Origin: Phosphoribacter sp964647395
GTDB taxonomy: Bacteria; Actinomycetota; Actinomycetes; Actinomycetales; Dermatophilaceae
Assembly (NCBI GenBank): GCA_964647395.1
Contig: CAZYHR010000005.1
Span: forward strand, 1-57,146
Length of the DNA: 57,146 nt
Direction: 5' to 3'
Under the pieces are notes generated by a model. That model saw only the letters and a program-made list of their open reading frames with translations, was not told the DNA's origin and made no database searches. Each line of letters opens with the position of its first letter. Positions within the stretch are counted from its first letter, which is position 1. The translations under genes and the position numbers were made by a program. Below are positions 25,081-34,371 of the stretch, in pieces.

Positions 25081-26331
25081 TCACCCCTGGGCGGGGCGGG
25101 CGGCGAAGGTCACCTGCACGTCCTGCTGCTGGCCGTTGCGGACGACCGTCACCGTCGCGGTCGAGCCGACCCGCTGCTCGCGGACCGCGGCCACCAGGCC
25201 GAGGGAGGAATCGATCCGCTGGCTGCCGAGCGCGATGACGGCGTCACCCTCCTGCAGGCCCGCCTGGGCCGCCGGGGTGCCGGCCGCGACCGAGCGCAGC
25301 AGGGCGGCGTTGCGGTCCGCGCCGGCGACCGTCGTCGTCCCGTCGGCGGACGAGACGCCGAGGTAGGCGTGCTGGGCCGAGCCGGTGGCGATGAGCTGGT
25401 CGGCGATCATCCGGGCCGTGTTGGCCGGGATGGCGAAACCGATGCCGATGTTGCCGCTCTGCCCGGAACCGGAGCCCAGGGTGGCGATCGCCGAGTTGAT
25501 CCCGACCAGCTGACCCGAGGCGTTGACCAGCGCTCCGCCGGAGTTGCCCGGGTTGATCGCCGCCGAGGTCTGGATCGCGTTGGTCACCGACGGCTCAGCC
25601 GTCGACCCGCGGGCCCCGCTGCCGCCGGCCGACACCGGCCGGTCCAGAGCGCTGACGATGCCGGTGGTCACCGTGCCGGCCAGGCCGAGCGGGTTGCCGA
25701 CCGCCATGACCGGGTCGCCGACCTTGAGCGACTCGGAGTCGCCGAAGCGGATCGGGGTCAGGTCGCCGGGCGGGTCGGTGATCCGCAGCACCGCCAGGTC
25801 GGTGGAGGCGTCGGCCCCGACGATCTGCGCGGCGTACGAGCGACCGTCGGCCAGGGTGACCCGCAACTGAGCACCCGACCCGCCGCCGGTGGCCACGTGG
25901 TTGTTGGTCAGGACGTGACCGCTCGGGTCGATGAGCACGCCGCTGCCCTCGCCGGAACCCTGCGGCCCGCTGACCGTGATCGACACGACGCTCGGCGACA
26001 CCGCGCCGGCGGTCGCCGACCAGTCGGGGGCCGACGCGTCGGCCTGGGTGACCGGGCCGGGCTGCACGACCGGGGCTGAGGCGACCGGGGTGGCCGGCGC
26101 CGCCGGGGCGCCGGCGTGGACCGCGGCATACGTCCCGCCGCTGGCCAGCCCGGCGGACAGCAGGGCGACCAGCGACAACTCCGCCAGCCGCCGTCGACCG
26201 GAGGCCGGCCGTGGCGGCTGGGCGGTCGGCCCCGGCGGGGGCCCCTGAGGTGGCCACGGCGGCACCGTCGACTGCGGCATGGTCGAGGCGGTGCCGGGGT
26301 GGGGCTGCTGATGCCGGGTGTCGAGGGTCAT
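25081..26331 (-). CDS. HtrA/DegP-type S1C serine protease with PDZ domain
   Basis: The 416-residue, membrane-anchored extracytoplasmic protease has a Pro-rich cytosolic N-terminus, one transmembrane helix near residues 50-72, a trypsin-like domain with His145 (LTNNHVA), Asp178 (STDLAVL) and Ser264 (NPGNSGGAL), and a C-terminal PDZ domain (LGVSSADG, AGLQEGDAVIALG). Such proteases degrade misfolded exported proteins. In actinobacteria they are often controlled by envelope-stress regulators. The nearby two-component system is separated by a terminator, so a direct link is not shown. GGAGGA precedes the ATG. Confidence 0.94.
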   Translation of the reverse strand: MTLDTRHQQPHPGTASTMPQSTVPPWPPQGPPPGPTAQPPRPASGRRRLAELSLVALLSAGLASGGTYAAVHAGAPAAPATPVASAPVVQPGPVTQADASAPDWSATAGAVSPSVVSITVSGPQGSGEGSGVLIDPSGHVLTNNHVATGGGSGAQLRVTLADGRSYAAQIVGADASTDLAVLRITDPPGDLTPIRFGDSESLKVGDPVMAVGNPLGLAGTVTTGIVSALDRPVSAGGSGARGSTAEPSVTNAIQTSAAINPGNSGGALVNASGQLVGINSAIATLGSGSGQSGNIGIGFAIPANTARMIADQLIATGSAQHAYLGVSSADGTTTVAGADRNAALLRSVAAGTPAAQAGLQEGDAVIALGSQRIDSSLGLVAAVREQRVGSTATVTVVRNGQQQDVQVTFAARPAQG

Positions 26332-26510
26332 GATCGTTCCTCCGCGCGCTGCTGGGACATCTCCATGTCACCTCCGGTGGCTGGCCGCAGGCTGGCAACA
26401 TCCTGTGACCCGGCTGTGCGCCGGCCGGCCGCGCGCCCGGCCCCTGTGCTGCCCCCGCTGCCGCTGGGCGCCCCACCGGCCGAGTGTCCTGCCGACGCCG
26501 CGCCGGAGAC

Positions 26511-26516
26511 TAGGTT
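26511..26516 (+). promoter_or_regulatory. Candidate leaderless -10 box
   Basis: TAGGTT is followed by six bases and the ATG at 26523. Confidence 0.6.
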
Positions 26517-26522
26517 GGGCGC

Positions 26523-27551
26523 ATGTCCGAGGGCCGCGCGCAGGACCCCGGCCCGGCGGCGCCCGCCGCCGGGCGGGTCGACAGCTGGGGCTGGGTGGCG
26601 CGGATCGGGCCGCTGTGCACGGTCTGGGTGCTCGGCGCGGTGCCGGTCATCTGGGTGGCCGTGAACCTGCTCACCGCGGGCGACCAGGGGCAGCCGTTCG
26701 GCGAAGCCGACGACCTGCCGGAGATCCGCGGCGGGCTCGTCGGCCGGGCGCTGCTGGCGCTGTCGCTGGGTTGGGGCTATGGCGACCTGCACCTGCTCGC
26801 GATCCTGGCCGCGCTGCTCACCCTGCCGATCGTCGCGGCTCACCGCGCCGTGCGGCCGCGGCCGGTCGGCCCGGTCGGCTGGTGGGCGGTCGGCTCGGCA
26901 GCCCTCGCCGCCGTGTTCGACGGGGCCGTCATCGTCGGACGACTCGCCAACGCCCCCTACCTGGACCGGATCTCCGGCGGAGAGCTCACCAGGCCCTCGG
27001 CCATCCTGGGCTTCGCCGGCCCCTGGGCGGCGCTGGCCGGCACCGCGGCGCTGATCGCCTGGCTGCTCTGGCGGACGCTGACGCTGCCGGTGCCCCGCCT
27101 GGCGGAGGCCGGTCCGGCCCAGCAGTCCGCCGACCGGGCCACCGGTGGCTCGCACCCGCCGCCCGTCGCCGGTCCGGATCCGGCCGGGCCGGCTCCCGAG
27201 GGCGCGCCACCGGCGGTGCCGCCCGCAGCGCCGGCCGCCGCCGGGCCCCCGGAGGCGGATCGCGGGCCACGTTGGCACGAGCGTGGCTTCGGTCCGGGCC
27301 CCGATGGCTCCGGCGGGCCCGCGAGCGGGCGGCGCCCCGCTGCCGACCTGGTCGAGCGGCCCCTGGCCCCCGGCCAGTCACCCTACGAACGGCCGCCCGA
27401 GGTCGCGTATCGACCGGCGCCGCCGCCGGGCGCCGGGATGGGTGCGGCAGCCGCGCCGGCGCCGGCCACGGACCCGGCGCAGCAGCAGGACCCACCGGGT
27501 GACGACGCGGCGGCGCCGGACCCGTGGGCCGACTACCGCCGGCCCCGCTGA
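26523..27551 (+). CDS. Membrane protein with long Pro/Gly-rich tail, unknown function
   Basis: I do not recognise a family. The 342-residue product has four hydrophobic helices in its first 190 residues (around LCTVWVLGAVPVIWVAVNL, LLAILAALLTLPIVAAHRA, GWWAVGSAALAAVFDGAVIV and WAALAGTAALIAWLLW), then about 150 low-complexity Pro/Gly/Ala residues. The gene appears to be a single unit with a leaderless promoter and ends 53 bp from the convergent XPB helicase gene, with only a short GGTG/CACC dyad between them. Confidence 0.65.
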   Translation: MSEGRAQDPGPAAPAAGRVDSWGWVARIGPLCTVWVLGAVPVIWVAVNLLTAGDQGQPFGEADDLPEIRGGLVGRALLALSLGWGYGDLHLLAILAALLTLPIVAAHRAVRPRPVGPVGWWAVGSAALAAVFDGAVIVGRLANAPYLDRISGGELTRPSAILGFAGPWAALAGTAALIAWLLWRTLTLPVPRLAEAGPAQQSADRATGGSHPPPVAGPDPAGPAPEGAPPAVPPAAPAAAGPPEADRGPRWHERGFGPGPDGSGGPASGRRPAADLVERPLAPGQSPYERPPEVAYRPAPPPGAGMGAAAAPAPATDPAQQQDPPGDDAAAPDPWADYRRPR

Positions 27552-27604
27552 ACCCGGCCGAGCGCCCGCCCGGTGGCCGGTCCGGCACCGGTGGCCGCCG
27601 CGGC

Positions 27605-29245
27605 TCAGTCGGCCAGGTCCTCGGCGTCGACGATGCGGTACGCGTAGCCCTGCTCGGCGAGGAAGCGTTGCCGGTGCGCCGCGAAGTCCGCGTCGACGGT
27701 GTCGCGGGTGACGATCGAGTAGAAATGCGCGGTGCGCCCGTCGCCCTTGGGCCGCAGCAGCCGGCCCAGCCGCTGCGCCTCCTCCTGCCGGGAGCCGAAG
27801 GTGCCGGACACCTGGACGGCCACCGAGGCCTCGGGCAGGTCGATGGAGAAGTTCGCCACCTTGCTGACGACGAGCAGGCCGATCTGCCCGGCCCGGAAGC
27901 CGTCGAAGAGCCGCTGCCGCTCCCGGACCGTGGTCTCGCCGGTGATCAACGGCGCGTCGAGTCTGCCGGCCAGAGTGGCGAGTTGGTCGAGATACTGGCC
28001 GATGACCAGGGTCGGCTCCCCTGGATGCCGGGCCAGGATGCGCTCGACGACCCGCTCCTTGGCCGGGGTGCACGAGGCGAGGCGATAGCGCTCGTCGGGC
28101 TCCGCGACGGCGTACGCCATCCGGTCGCGGTCGGCCAGGGTGACCCGCACCTCGACGCAGTCGGCGGGCGCGATGTAGCCCTGGGTCTCGATGTCCTTCC
28201 ACGGGGCGTCGAAACGCTTGGGGCCGATCAGCGAGAAGACGTCCGACTCGCGGCCGTCCTCGCGCACCAGCGTGGCGGTGAGACCGAGACGGCGCCGGGC
28301 CTGCAGGTCGGCGGTCATCCGGAACACCGGCGCCGGCAGCAGGTGCACCTCGTCGTAGACGATGAGCCCCCAGTCGCGGGCGTCGAGCAGTTCGAGGTGC
28401 GGATGGACGCCGTGGCGGCGCACCGACAGCACCTGGTAGGTCGCGATGGTGACCGGTCGGATCTCCTTCCTGCTCCCCGAGTACTCGCCGATCTCGTGCT
28501 CCGTCAACGAGGTGCGGCGCAGCAGTTCGTCGCGCCACTGACGGGCCGCGACCGTGCTGGTCACCAGGATGAGGGTGGTCGCCTGGGCCCGCGCCATCGC
28601 CCCGGCGCCGACGATGGTCTTGCCCGCGCCACAGGGGAGCACGACGACGCCCGATCCGCCGTGCCAGAAGCCGTCGACCGCCTGCCGCTGATAGGGCCGC
28701 ATCGCCCAGCCGTCCTCGTGCAGGGTGATCGGGTGGGCCTCCCCGTCGACATAGCCCGCGAGGTCCTCGGCGGGCCAGCCGACCTTGAGCAGTTGCTGCT
28801 TGAGGTGCCCCCGGTCGGACGGGTGCACCAGGACGGTGACGTCGTCGAGGCGCCGCCCGAGCATGGGCTGAATGCGCTTGTGCCGCAACACCTCCTCCAG
28901 GACCGGTCGGTCCGTGGTGTGCAGGACCAGGCCGTGGACCGGGTGCTTGTCCAGGGTCAGCCGTCCGTAGCGGGCCATCGTCTCGGCGACGTCGACGAGC
29001 AGCGACTGCGGCACGGCGTACCGGCTGTAGCGCAGCAGCGCATCGACGACCTGCTCGGCGTCGTGCCCCGCGGCCCGGGCGTTCCACAGGCCCAGCGGGG
29101 TGACCCGATAGGTGTGCACGTGCTCGGGGGCCCGCTCGAGTTCGGCGAACGGCGCGATGGCCCGGCGGGCCGCCTCGGCCGCCGGGTGGTCGACCTCCAG
29201 CAGGAGGGTCTTGTCGCTCTGGACGATGAGGGGGCCGTCGGTCAT
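27605..29245 (-). CDS. XPB-type DNA repair helicase
   Basis: The 546-residue superfamily 2 helicase shows an N-terminal XPB-like domain, Walker A in LPCGAGKTIVGA, DEVH box (VYDEVHLLP), GLTATLVRED, and motif VI in GSRQEEAQRLGRLLRPK. Bacterial XPB proteins unwind DNA 3' to 5'; their role is probably repair or transcription-linked, though it is not settled. The ATG at 29245 lies 4 bp after the stop of the Pro-rich membrane protein gene, so the two are co-transcribed. A second, XPB-associated protein gene is present at 36550-39130. Confidence 0.95.
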   Translation of the reverse strand: MTDGPLIVQSDKTLLLEVDHPAAEAARRAIAPFAELERAPEHVHTYRVTPLGLWNARAAGHDAEQVVDALLRYSRYAVPQSLLVDVAETMARYGRLTLDKHPVHGLVLHTTDRPVLEEVLRHKRIQPMLGRRLDDVTVLVHPSDRGHLKQQLLKVGWPAEDLAGYVDGEAHPITLHEDGWAMRPYQRQAVDGFWHGGSGVVVLPCGAGKTIVGAGAMARAQATTLILVTSTVAARQWRDELLRRTSLTEHEIGEYSGSRKEIRPVTIATYQVLSVRRHGVHPHLELLDARDWGLIVYDEVHLLPAPVFRMTADLQARRRLGLTATLVREDGRESDVFSLIGPKRFDAPWKDIETQGYIAPADCVEVRVTLADRDRMAYAVAEPDERYRLASCTPAKERVVERILARHPGEPTLVIGQYLDQLATLAGRLDAPLITGETTVRERQRLFDGFRAGQIGLLVVSKVANFSIDLPEASVAVQVSGTFGSRQEEAQRLGRLLRPKGDGRTAHFYSIVTRDTVDADFAAHRQRFLAEQGYAYRIVDAEDLAD

Positions 29246-29249
29246 CCGG

Positions 29250-30650
29250 TCAGCGATTGCGCAACCACCAGACGAACGCCAGCACGATCGGCAGGCCGAT
29301 CGCCGCGTTGATGGCGTAGACGATCCACGCCTTCTTGGTCGTCGCGGCCGCCTTGGCGGGGGCCTTGGCGTTGTCGCGCAGCGCGAGGATCGACATGATC
29401 GCGCTCGGTGGGCCGATGATGACGACCAGGATGATCGAGATGATCGAGACCGCGAGCAGCACGATCGCCGAGATGTTCTTCGGCGCGACCTGCCCGGGGG
29501 TCTGCGCCCAGGGCTGCTGGGCGGCGCCGGTCGCGTAGGGGTTCGGCGGCACGCCGGGCCGGTTGAAGCCCGGCGGCTGATAGCCCGGCGGATGCGGCTG
29601 ATAGGCGGGCTGGCCGGCCGCGGGGCCGGGCTGGTAGCCCGGCGGGTGCGGCTGATAGGCGGGCTGGCCGGCCGCGGGCCCGGGCTGGTAGCCGGGCGGG
29701 TGCGGCTGGTAGGCCGGCGGGTCCGGCCGGTAGGCCGCGGGGCCGGGTTGGTAGCCGGGGGGGTCGGGCTGGTAGCCGGGCGGGTGCGGCTGGTAGGCCG
29801 GCGGATCGGGCTGGTATGCCGCGGGGCTGGGCCGGTAGCCCGGCGGGTCGGTCGGCTGGTTGGGCGGGTGCGGCTGGTAGTCGCCGCTGCCGGTGGCGTA
29901 GGACGCTGCCGGCGCCGGGGGGCTGCCGAACCACTGGCCGGCGGGCTGGCCGGCCGAGCCCGCGGCCGGCGGCGGCTGGCCGAAGCCGGGCGCGGGGTCG
30001 CCGGCGAAGCCGCCGAAGGGCGGGGGGACCACCGTCCGCTCGGGGTCGGGTCCGATCTCGGTGCGGTCCGGGTCGGGCCGCACCCGGGCCGACTCCGGCA
30101 GGTGCGCCGTGGGCGGGGTCCGGGGCATCGCGGCCGTCGGCTCGGGCTGCTCCGGCGGTGGCGCGGGCTGCTCCGGCCGGTGCGCCGCCTCGGCGACGGC
30201 CGGTGGCTGGGCGGGCGCCGGTGGGGGTGGCTGCGGTGCGGCGGCGGGCTCGGCCGACGCGTGGCTGCTCGGATAGGGATAGGCCACGCGCCGGGTCGGG
30301 GCGTGCGCCTCGTCGTCGGGCGGCGGCTCGTGGGCTCCCGCGTAGCCGGGGATCAGCGGAGCAGCCGCCGGTGCGGCCGGTGCGGCGCCGGCGTCGGGTG
30401 CCGACCACGGTGACGGCGGCGCGGGTGTCGGCGGTTGGGGCGCAGCCGGATCGCCGACCACGTGGGTCTGCTCCTGTGCCTCGTCGACCAGTCCCGCGCC
30501 CGGGCGCTGCGCCGCCACCCGCCGGGTCGCGGCTTCGGCCTCCTCGCCGTCACCGGCCGGCGGCGGTGGCGAACCGTAGTCCTTGGCCATGAACCGGGTC
30601 CACGGATCCTGCTCGCCCGCCCGGTGCTGGTCCTGAGGCTGGTCCGACAT
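29250..30650 (-). CDS. Pro/Tyr-rich membrane protein, DUF4190-like C-terminus
   Basis: The 466-residue protein has about 390 residues of Pro/Ala/Gln-rich, presumably disordered sequence with repeated YQPHPPGYQPGPAAGQPA, and ends with two transmembrane helices (ISAIVLLAVSIISIILVVII and IVYAINAAIGLPIVLAFVWWL) as in DUF4190-type proteins. Such tails often serve as flexible linkers on the cytosolic side. The function is unknown. GGAGGG is placed before the ATG at 30650. It is the first gene of an operon with XPB. Confidence 0.75.
   Translation of the reverse strand: MSDQPQDQHRAGEQDPWTRFMAKDYGSPPPPAGDGEEAEAATRRVAAQRPGAGLVDEAQEQTHVVGDPAAPQPPTPAPPSPWSAPDAGAAPAAPAAAPLIPGYAGAHEPPPDDEAHAPTRRVAYPYPSSHASAEPAAAPQPPPPAPAQPPAVAEAAHRPEQPAPPPEQPEPTAAMPRTPPTAHLPESARVRPDPDRTEIGPDPERTVVPPPFGGFAGDPAPGFGQPPPAAGSAGQPAGQWFGSPPAPAASYATGSGDYQPHPPNQPTDPPGYRPSPAAYQPDPPAYQPHPPGYQPDPPGYQPGPAAYRPDPPAYQPHPPGYQPGPAAGQPAYQPHPPGYQPGPAAGQPAYQPHPPGYQPPGFNRPGVPPNPYATGAAQQPWAQTPGQVAPKNISAIVLLAVSIISIILVVIIGPPSAIMSILALRDNAKAPAKAAATTKKAWIVYAINAAIGLPIVLAFVWWLRNR
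29560..29882. repeat. In-frame coding repeats in the Pro/Tyr-rich gene
   Basis: The segment encodes repeated YQP(H/D/G)PP units. Two near-identical 54-bp copies (about 29600-29707) encode the 18-residue block YQPHPPGYQPGPAAGQPA. Such repeats can expand or contract by slippage without frameshift. Confidence 0.75.
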
Positions 30651-30752
30651 GCTGACGCCCTCCTTCGTCTCGCGGGCGACACTACCCGCTGCGGCCGACC
30701 GCCGCTGGTGCGTCGCTGCCCCTGCGACAATGGCGATGGCGAAGGAGGGCCG

Positions 30753-31697
30753 ATGAGAGCACCCCAGGTCGAGCGCGACCCCAGCCTGCCCGAGCGGGTG
30801 ATCATCTATGAGGTGGGCGCGCGCGACGGCCTGCAGAACGAGGCGACGGTGGTGCCGGCGCAGGTCAAGGCCGAGTTGATCCGGCGGCTCGGCGCGGCCG
30901 GGCTGCCGGTCGTCGAGACGACCTCGTTCGTCAGCCCCCAGTGGGTGCCGCAACTGGCCGATGCGGCGGAGGTCCTCGCCCTGCTCGGGCCGCCCGGCGT
31001 CGGGCGCGACCGGCCGGTGCTCGTGCCCAACACCCGCGGGCTGGACCGCGCGCTCGCGGCCGGCTGCCGGGCGATCGCGATCTTCGGCAGCGCCACCGAG
31101 ACCTTCGCGCAGCGCAACCTCGGACGCAGCGTCGCCGAGTCCGTCGAGATGTTCCGCCCGGTCGCCGAGCGGGCCCGGGCCGAGGGGCTGTGGCTGCGCG
31201 CCTACCTGTCAATGTGCTTCGGCGACCCGTGGGAGGGCGACGTACCGGTCGCCCAGGTCGTCGAGGTGGCCCGGCGGCTCATGGACCTGGGCTGCGACGA
31301 ACTGAGCCTGGGCGACACCATCGGGGTCGCGACGACCGGGCAGGTGTCGGCGCTGCTCGACGGGCTGGCCGCGGCCGGCATCGGGCGCGAGGTCGTGGCG
31401 GTGCACTTCCACGACACCTACGGCCAGGCGCTGGCCAACACGCTGGCCGCGCTGCGCGCCGGGGTGCGCCCCGTCGACTCGTCGGCCGGTGGCCTGGGCG
31501 GCTGTCCCTATGCCCGGAGCGCCACCGGCAACCTCGCCACCGAGGACCTGGTCTGGGCGCTGCACGGCGCGGGCGTCGAGACCGGCGTCGACCTGCCGGC
31601 GCTGGTCGAGACCTCGAGTTGGCTGGCCGGTCGGCTGGGCCGGCCCTCGCCGTCGCGGGTGGTCCGGGCGCTGACCGGCGCACCGGTCAGGGCGTGA
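30753..31697 (+). CDS. Hydroxymethylglutaryl-CoA lyase-like enzyme
   Basis: The 314-residue TIM-barrel protein belongs to the HMGL/DRE-TIM family. It has EVGARDGLQNE at the N-terminus, VVETTSFVSPQWVPQ, VHFHDTYGQALAN with the metal-binding His pair, and GLGGCPYA with the active-site Cys of HMG-CoA lyases. HMG-CoA lyase splits HMG-CoA into acetoacetate and acetyl-CoA at the end of leucine degradation. No other leucine genes are near, so a related lyase activity is possible. GAAGGAGGG precedes the ATG at 30753. It overlaps the convergent NirK-like gene by 11 bp. Confidence 0.9.
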   Translation: MRAPQVERDPSLPERVIIYEVGARDGLQNEATVVPAQVKAELIRRLGAAGLPVVETTSFVSPQWVPQLADAAEVLALLGPPGVGRDRPVLVPNTRGLDRALAAGCRAIAIFGSATETFAQRNLGRSVAESVEMFRPVAERARAEGLWLRAYLSMCFGDPWEGDVPVAQVVEVARRLMDLGCDELSLGDTIGVATTGQVSALLDGLAAAGIGREVVAVHFHDTYGQALANTLAALRAGVRPVDSSAGGLGGCPYARSATGNLATEDLVWALHGAGVETGVDLPALVETSSWLAGRLGRPSPSRVVRALTGAPVRA

Positions 31698-34371
31698 CCT
31701 GGAGGATGCCGTGGGCGCCCCGCTCGGCGTCGACCATGACGTGGTTGACCAGCGGGTAGTGGCCGGCCTCGGGCAGGGTGAGTTCGACGAAGCCGCCCTG
31801 GGCCGGTGCGAGGGCGAGCACTTGGGCGCCGCCGGGGGCGTCGGGTTGGCCGGGGGCCGCGCGCAGCAGCCAGCGCCCCTCAGCGTAGACCGTGTCGAAC
31901 TGGCCGCCCACGACGTGGAACGACGTGCCCCGGTTGGGCCCGGCGGCCAGCACCCAGATGCGCACCCGCTCGCCGACCCGGGCGGTCAACGGCGCTGAAT
32001 CGTATTGGTCGGCGATGCCGTTGAAGACGACGTAGTCGGGGGTCTCGGCGGCGACCCGGGCCGCGTCGACCTCGGAGGCGTGCCCGGCGCTGCGGTCCGG
32101 GCCGAGATAGACCTCGGACTGGACGAGGACGTATTCGTGGTCGACCGGTGCCAGGCCGGGCGGGTCGATGATCACCGCACCGTGCATACCGGCCGCGATG
32201 TGCGCGGACATCGGCATGGTCGAGCAGTGGTACATCCAGATGCCCGACCGGGTGGCGGTGAACCGGAAGGTCAGCCGCGTGCCCGGCGGGATGGTGCGCA
32301 TCGGCTGGTCCGGGGCCAGCGACCCGGCGTGGAAGTCGATCGAGTGCCCCATCGACCCCTCGTTGACCAGGGTGATCTCGAAGGCGTCGCCGACCTTGCC
32401 GCGCAGCGTCGGACCCGGGGCGGTGCCGTTGAACGTCCAGCGCCGCTGCCAGATCCCCGGTGCCACCTGCTGCTCCAACTCGGTCACGGTCAGGGTCACC
32501 CGGTGCACGGTGGCTGACGGCGCCGGCGCCAGGACCGGGTCGTGCGGCGTCAGCGGCGCGACCGGGCCGGTCGCCCCGGCGGTCGCCACCGGGTCGTGCC
32601 CGGTGTGCCCACCGGCCGGGGTGGTCGGTAGGCCGCCCGGCTGGCCGGTGGCCCCGGGCGCGGCTCCGGTCACCTCGACGGTCAGCACCATGCCCAGCTG
32701 CCGGTGCCCGACGACCGAGCACCAGCCATCGAGCGGGCCGCCGACCATGCCCGCGTCGAGCCGCTCCGACCCGCCGGGAGGCAGCCGCTCGGTGTGCGCC
32801 CCGGTCGACAGGACCAGGTCGTGGGTGGTCGTCGGGTCCTCGTTGACCAACTCGATGACCAACCGGTCCCCCGCGGGCACGGTGATGTGGTCCGGGGTGA
32901 AGCGCATGTGGTCGGCGACCACCCGCACCGTCGTGGTCCGGCCGCTGGCCGCAGCGGCCGGCCCGGCCTGGGCCGCGCCCGGCACCAGACCCGCGGCGAC
33001 CGGGTCGGCGAGCACCCCGAGCGCCACCGCGAGGGACACGGCCGAGACCGCGGCGACGACCTGCCCGGAGGACCACAGGGACGGCCGCTCACCCGGTCGC
33101 TCCGGGTGGGCCGGCGGCGCATCCCCGCCGCGACGGACCCGCAGCGAGGCGCGAATCCCCAGCAGGATCAACACGATCGCCGCGAGGTAGGCCGCGAGCA
33201 CGACGGTCGTGGTCAGCACCCGCACCGCGGACGGCACCGGCAGCAGGCTCAGCGTGAGGCCCGAGTTGACCGCGATCCACCGGCCCGCCGCCCACCGGTC
33301 GACCCGCGCCTGTGCGGCCCGCACCGCGGCCGGCCCGCCACCCAGGACGCTCGGCACGAGGTAGCCCAGCGCGCCGAGCAGCAGCTGCGGCGCGAAGCCC
33401 CCGGCCACCGCCGCGGTGGCCACGCCCATGGTGTCGCCGACCTCGGTCCAGTCCCGGCGCAGCAGCAGCGACCCGGCGAACCACAGCACGGCGAACAGCC
33501 ACCAGACCAGGGCGGCGCCGACCGCCAGCGGCGCCAGCTCGCGCGGCGGCCGGGTGCGCAGCGGCTGCCACAGGGCGCGGGCCCACCAGGCCAGGCCGGC
33601 GGCATACCCGAGCAGGCCGATCGCGGCGAGCGGGCGCTGCCCGGTCACCCCGGCGACCGCGGCCAGGGTCAGCCCGCCGGCCAGGACCGGCAGCGACTGA
33701 CGGGCCAGGCCCTCGGCGCGCTCGTCGAGCCGGGTGCGCAGCATCGTCGGCCACAGGGTGACCAGGGTGCCGGTGACGGTCAGCCCGATCCAGCCCAGCA
33801 CCATGACCGAGGTGTGCGCGACGAGCAGCCGGGCCCGGGTCTCGTCGTCGGGCCCGCGCGCCAGCAGCGCGCCGAACGTCGCGCCGATCGGCAGGCAGCC
33901 GGCCGCGACCAGGTAGTAGCGCACCGCGATGGTGAACCGGGGCGCGATCGAGGCGCGCAGCCGCCGCCACAGCATCGTCGCGTGCCACAGCACGGCACCG
34001 GATGCGACGACCGCCCCGGCGACGGTGACCGGCCAGCGCTCGCCGGCGACCCCGACGAGCACGAGCAGCACCCCCGTCGCGAGCAGGGCCAGGCGCAGGC
34101 TCTGCCGACGGCGCGGGTCGATCGCGGCGTCGGTCTTGAGCAGCGCCTGGGCGAAGTGCGTGCTCCACACCATCGCCGCGTGGGTCAGCGCGCCGAGCAG
34201 CACGAGATGGACCATGAGCCACCGCGAATGCGCGACGAACGGGTGCGCGGCGGACAGTCCGGCGGCGGCGAGCAGCCACAGCACGGCGGGGTAGTCCCGC
34301 CAGGGCCAGGTGCCCCGGCCGGCCGGCCGGGCGGCGGTGCTGGGCCGGCTCGGGCTCTGCACGTCGGTCAT
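31687..34371 (-). CDS. Membrane-cupredoxin-NirK-like multicopper fusion protein
   Basis: The 894-residue protein joins three parts. Residues 25-455 hold about ten membrane helices resembling the companion NnrS-like protein. Residues about 480-570 form a cupredoxin with type 1 Cu ligands His517, Cys551, His556 and Met561. Residues about 620-894 form a copper nitrite reductase-like pair of domains: His676, Cys716, His724 and Met729 (type 1), His681, His715 and His819 (type 2), and catalytic-type Asp679. The His that normally completes the NirK active site (GDHAL in Alcaligenes) aligns by eye with Ala793 (DSAPL). Nitrite reduction is therefore plausible but not certain. It is coupled to the upstream gene by an ATGA overlap. 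Confidence 0.85.
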   Translation of the reverse strand: MTDVQSPSRPSTAARPAGRGTWPWRDYPAVLWLLAAAGLSAAHPFVAHSRWLMVHLVLLGALTHAAMVWSTHFAQALLKTDAAIDPRRRQSLRLALLATGVLLVLVGVAGERWPVTVAGAVVASGAVLWHATMLWRRLRASIAPRFTIAVRYYLVAAGCLPIGATFGALLARGPDDETRARLLVAHTSVMVLGWIGLTVTGTLVTLWPTMLRTRLDERAEGLARQSLPVLAGGLTLAAVAGVTGQRPLAAIGLLGYAAGLAWWARALWQPLRTRPPRELAPLAVGAALVWWLFAVLWFAGSLLLRRDWTEVGDTMGVATAAVAGGFAPQLLLGALGYLVPSVLGGGPAAVRAAQARVDRWAAGRWIAVNSGLTLSLLPVPSAVRVLTTTVVLAAYLAAIVLILLGIRASLRVRRGGDAPPAHPERPGERPSLWSSGQVVAAVSAVSLAVALGVLADPVAAGLVPGAAQAGPAAAASGRTTTVRVVADHMRFTPDHITVPAGDRLVIELVNEDPTTTHDLVLSTGAHTERLPPGGSERLDAGMVGGPLDGWCSVVGHRQLGMVLTVEVTGAAPGATGQPGGLPTTPAGGHTGHDPVATAGATGPVAPLTPHDPVLAPAPSATVHRVTLTVTELEQQVAPGIWQRRWTFNGTAPGPTLRGKVGDAFEITLVNEGSMGHSIDFHAGSLAPDQPMRTIPPGTRLTFRFTATRSGIWMYHCSTMPMSAHIAAGMHGAVIIDPPGLAPVDHEYVLVQSEVYLGPDRSAGHASEVDAARVAAETPDYVVFNGIADQYDSAPLTARVGERVRIWVLAAGPNRGTSFHVVGGQFDTVYAEGRWLLRAAPGQPDAPGGAQVLALAPAQGGFVELTLPEAGHYPLVNHVMVDAERGAHGILQVTP

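Noticed and set aside
27552..27604. Terminator between the membrane protein gene and XPB
   Set aside because: The GGTG/CACC dyad is short, and the CCGGTGGCC copies are direct repeats, so evidence is too weak.
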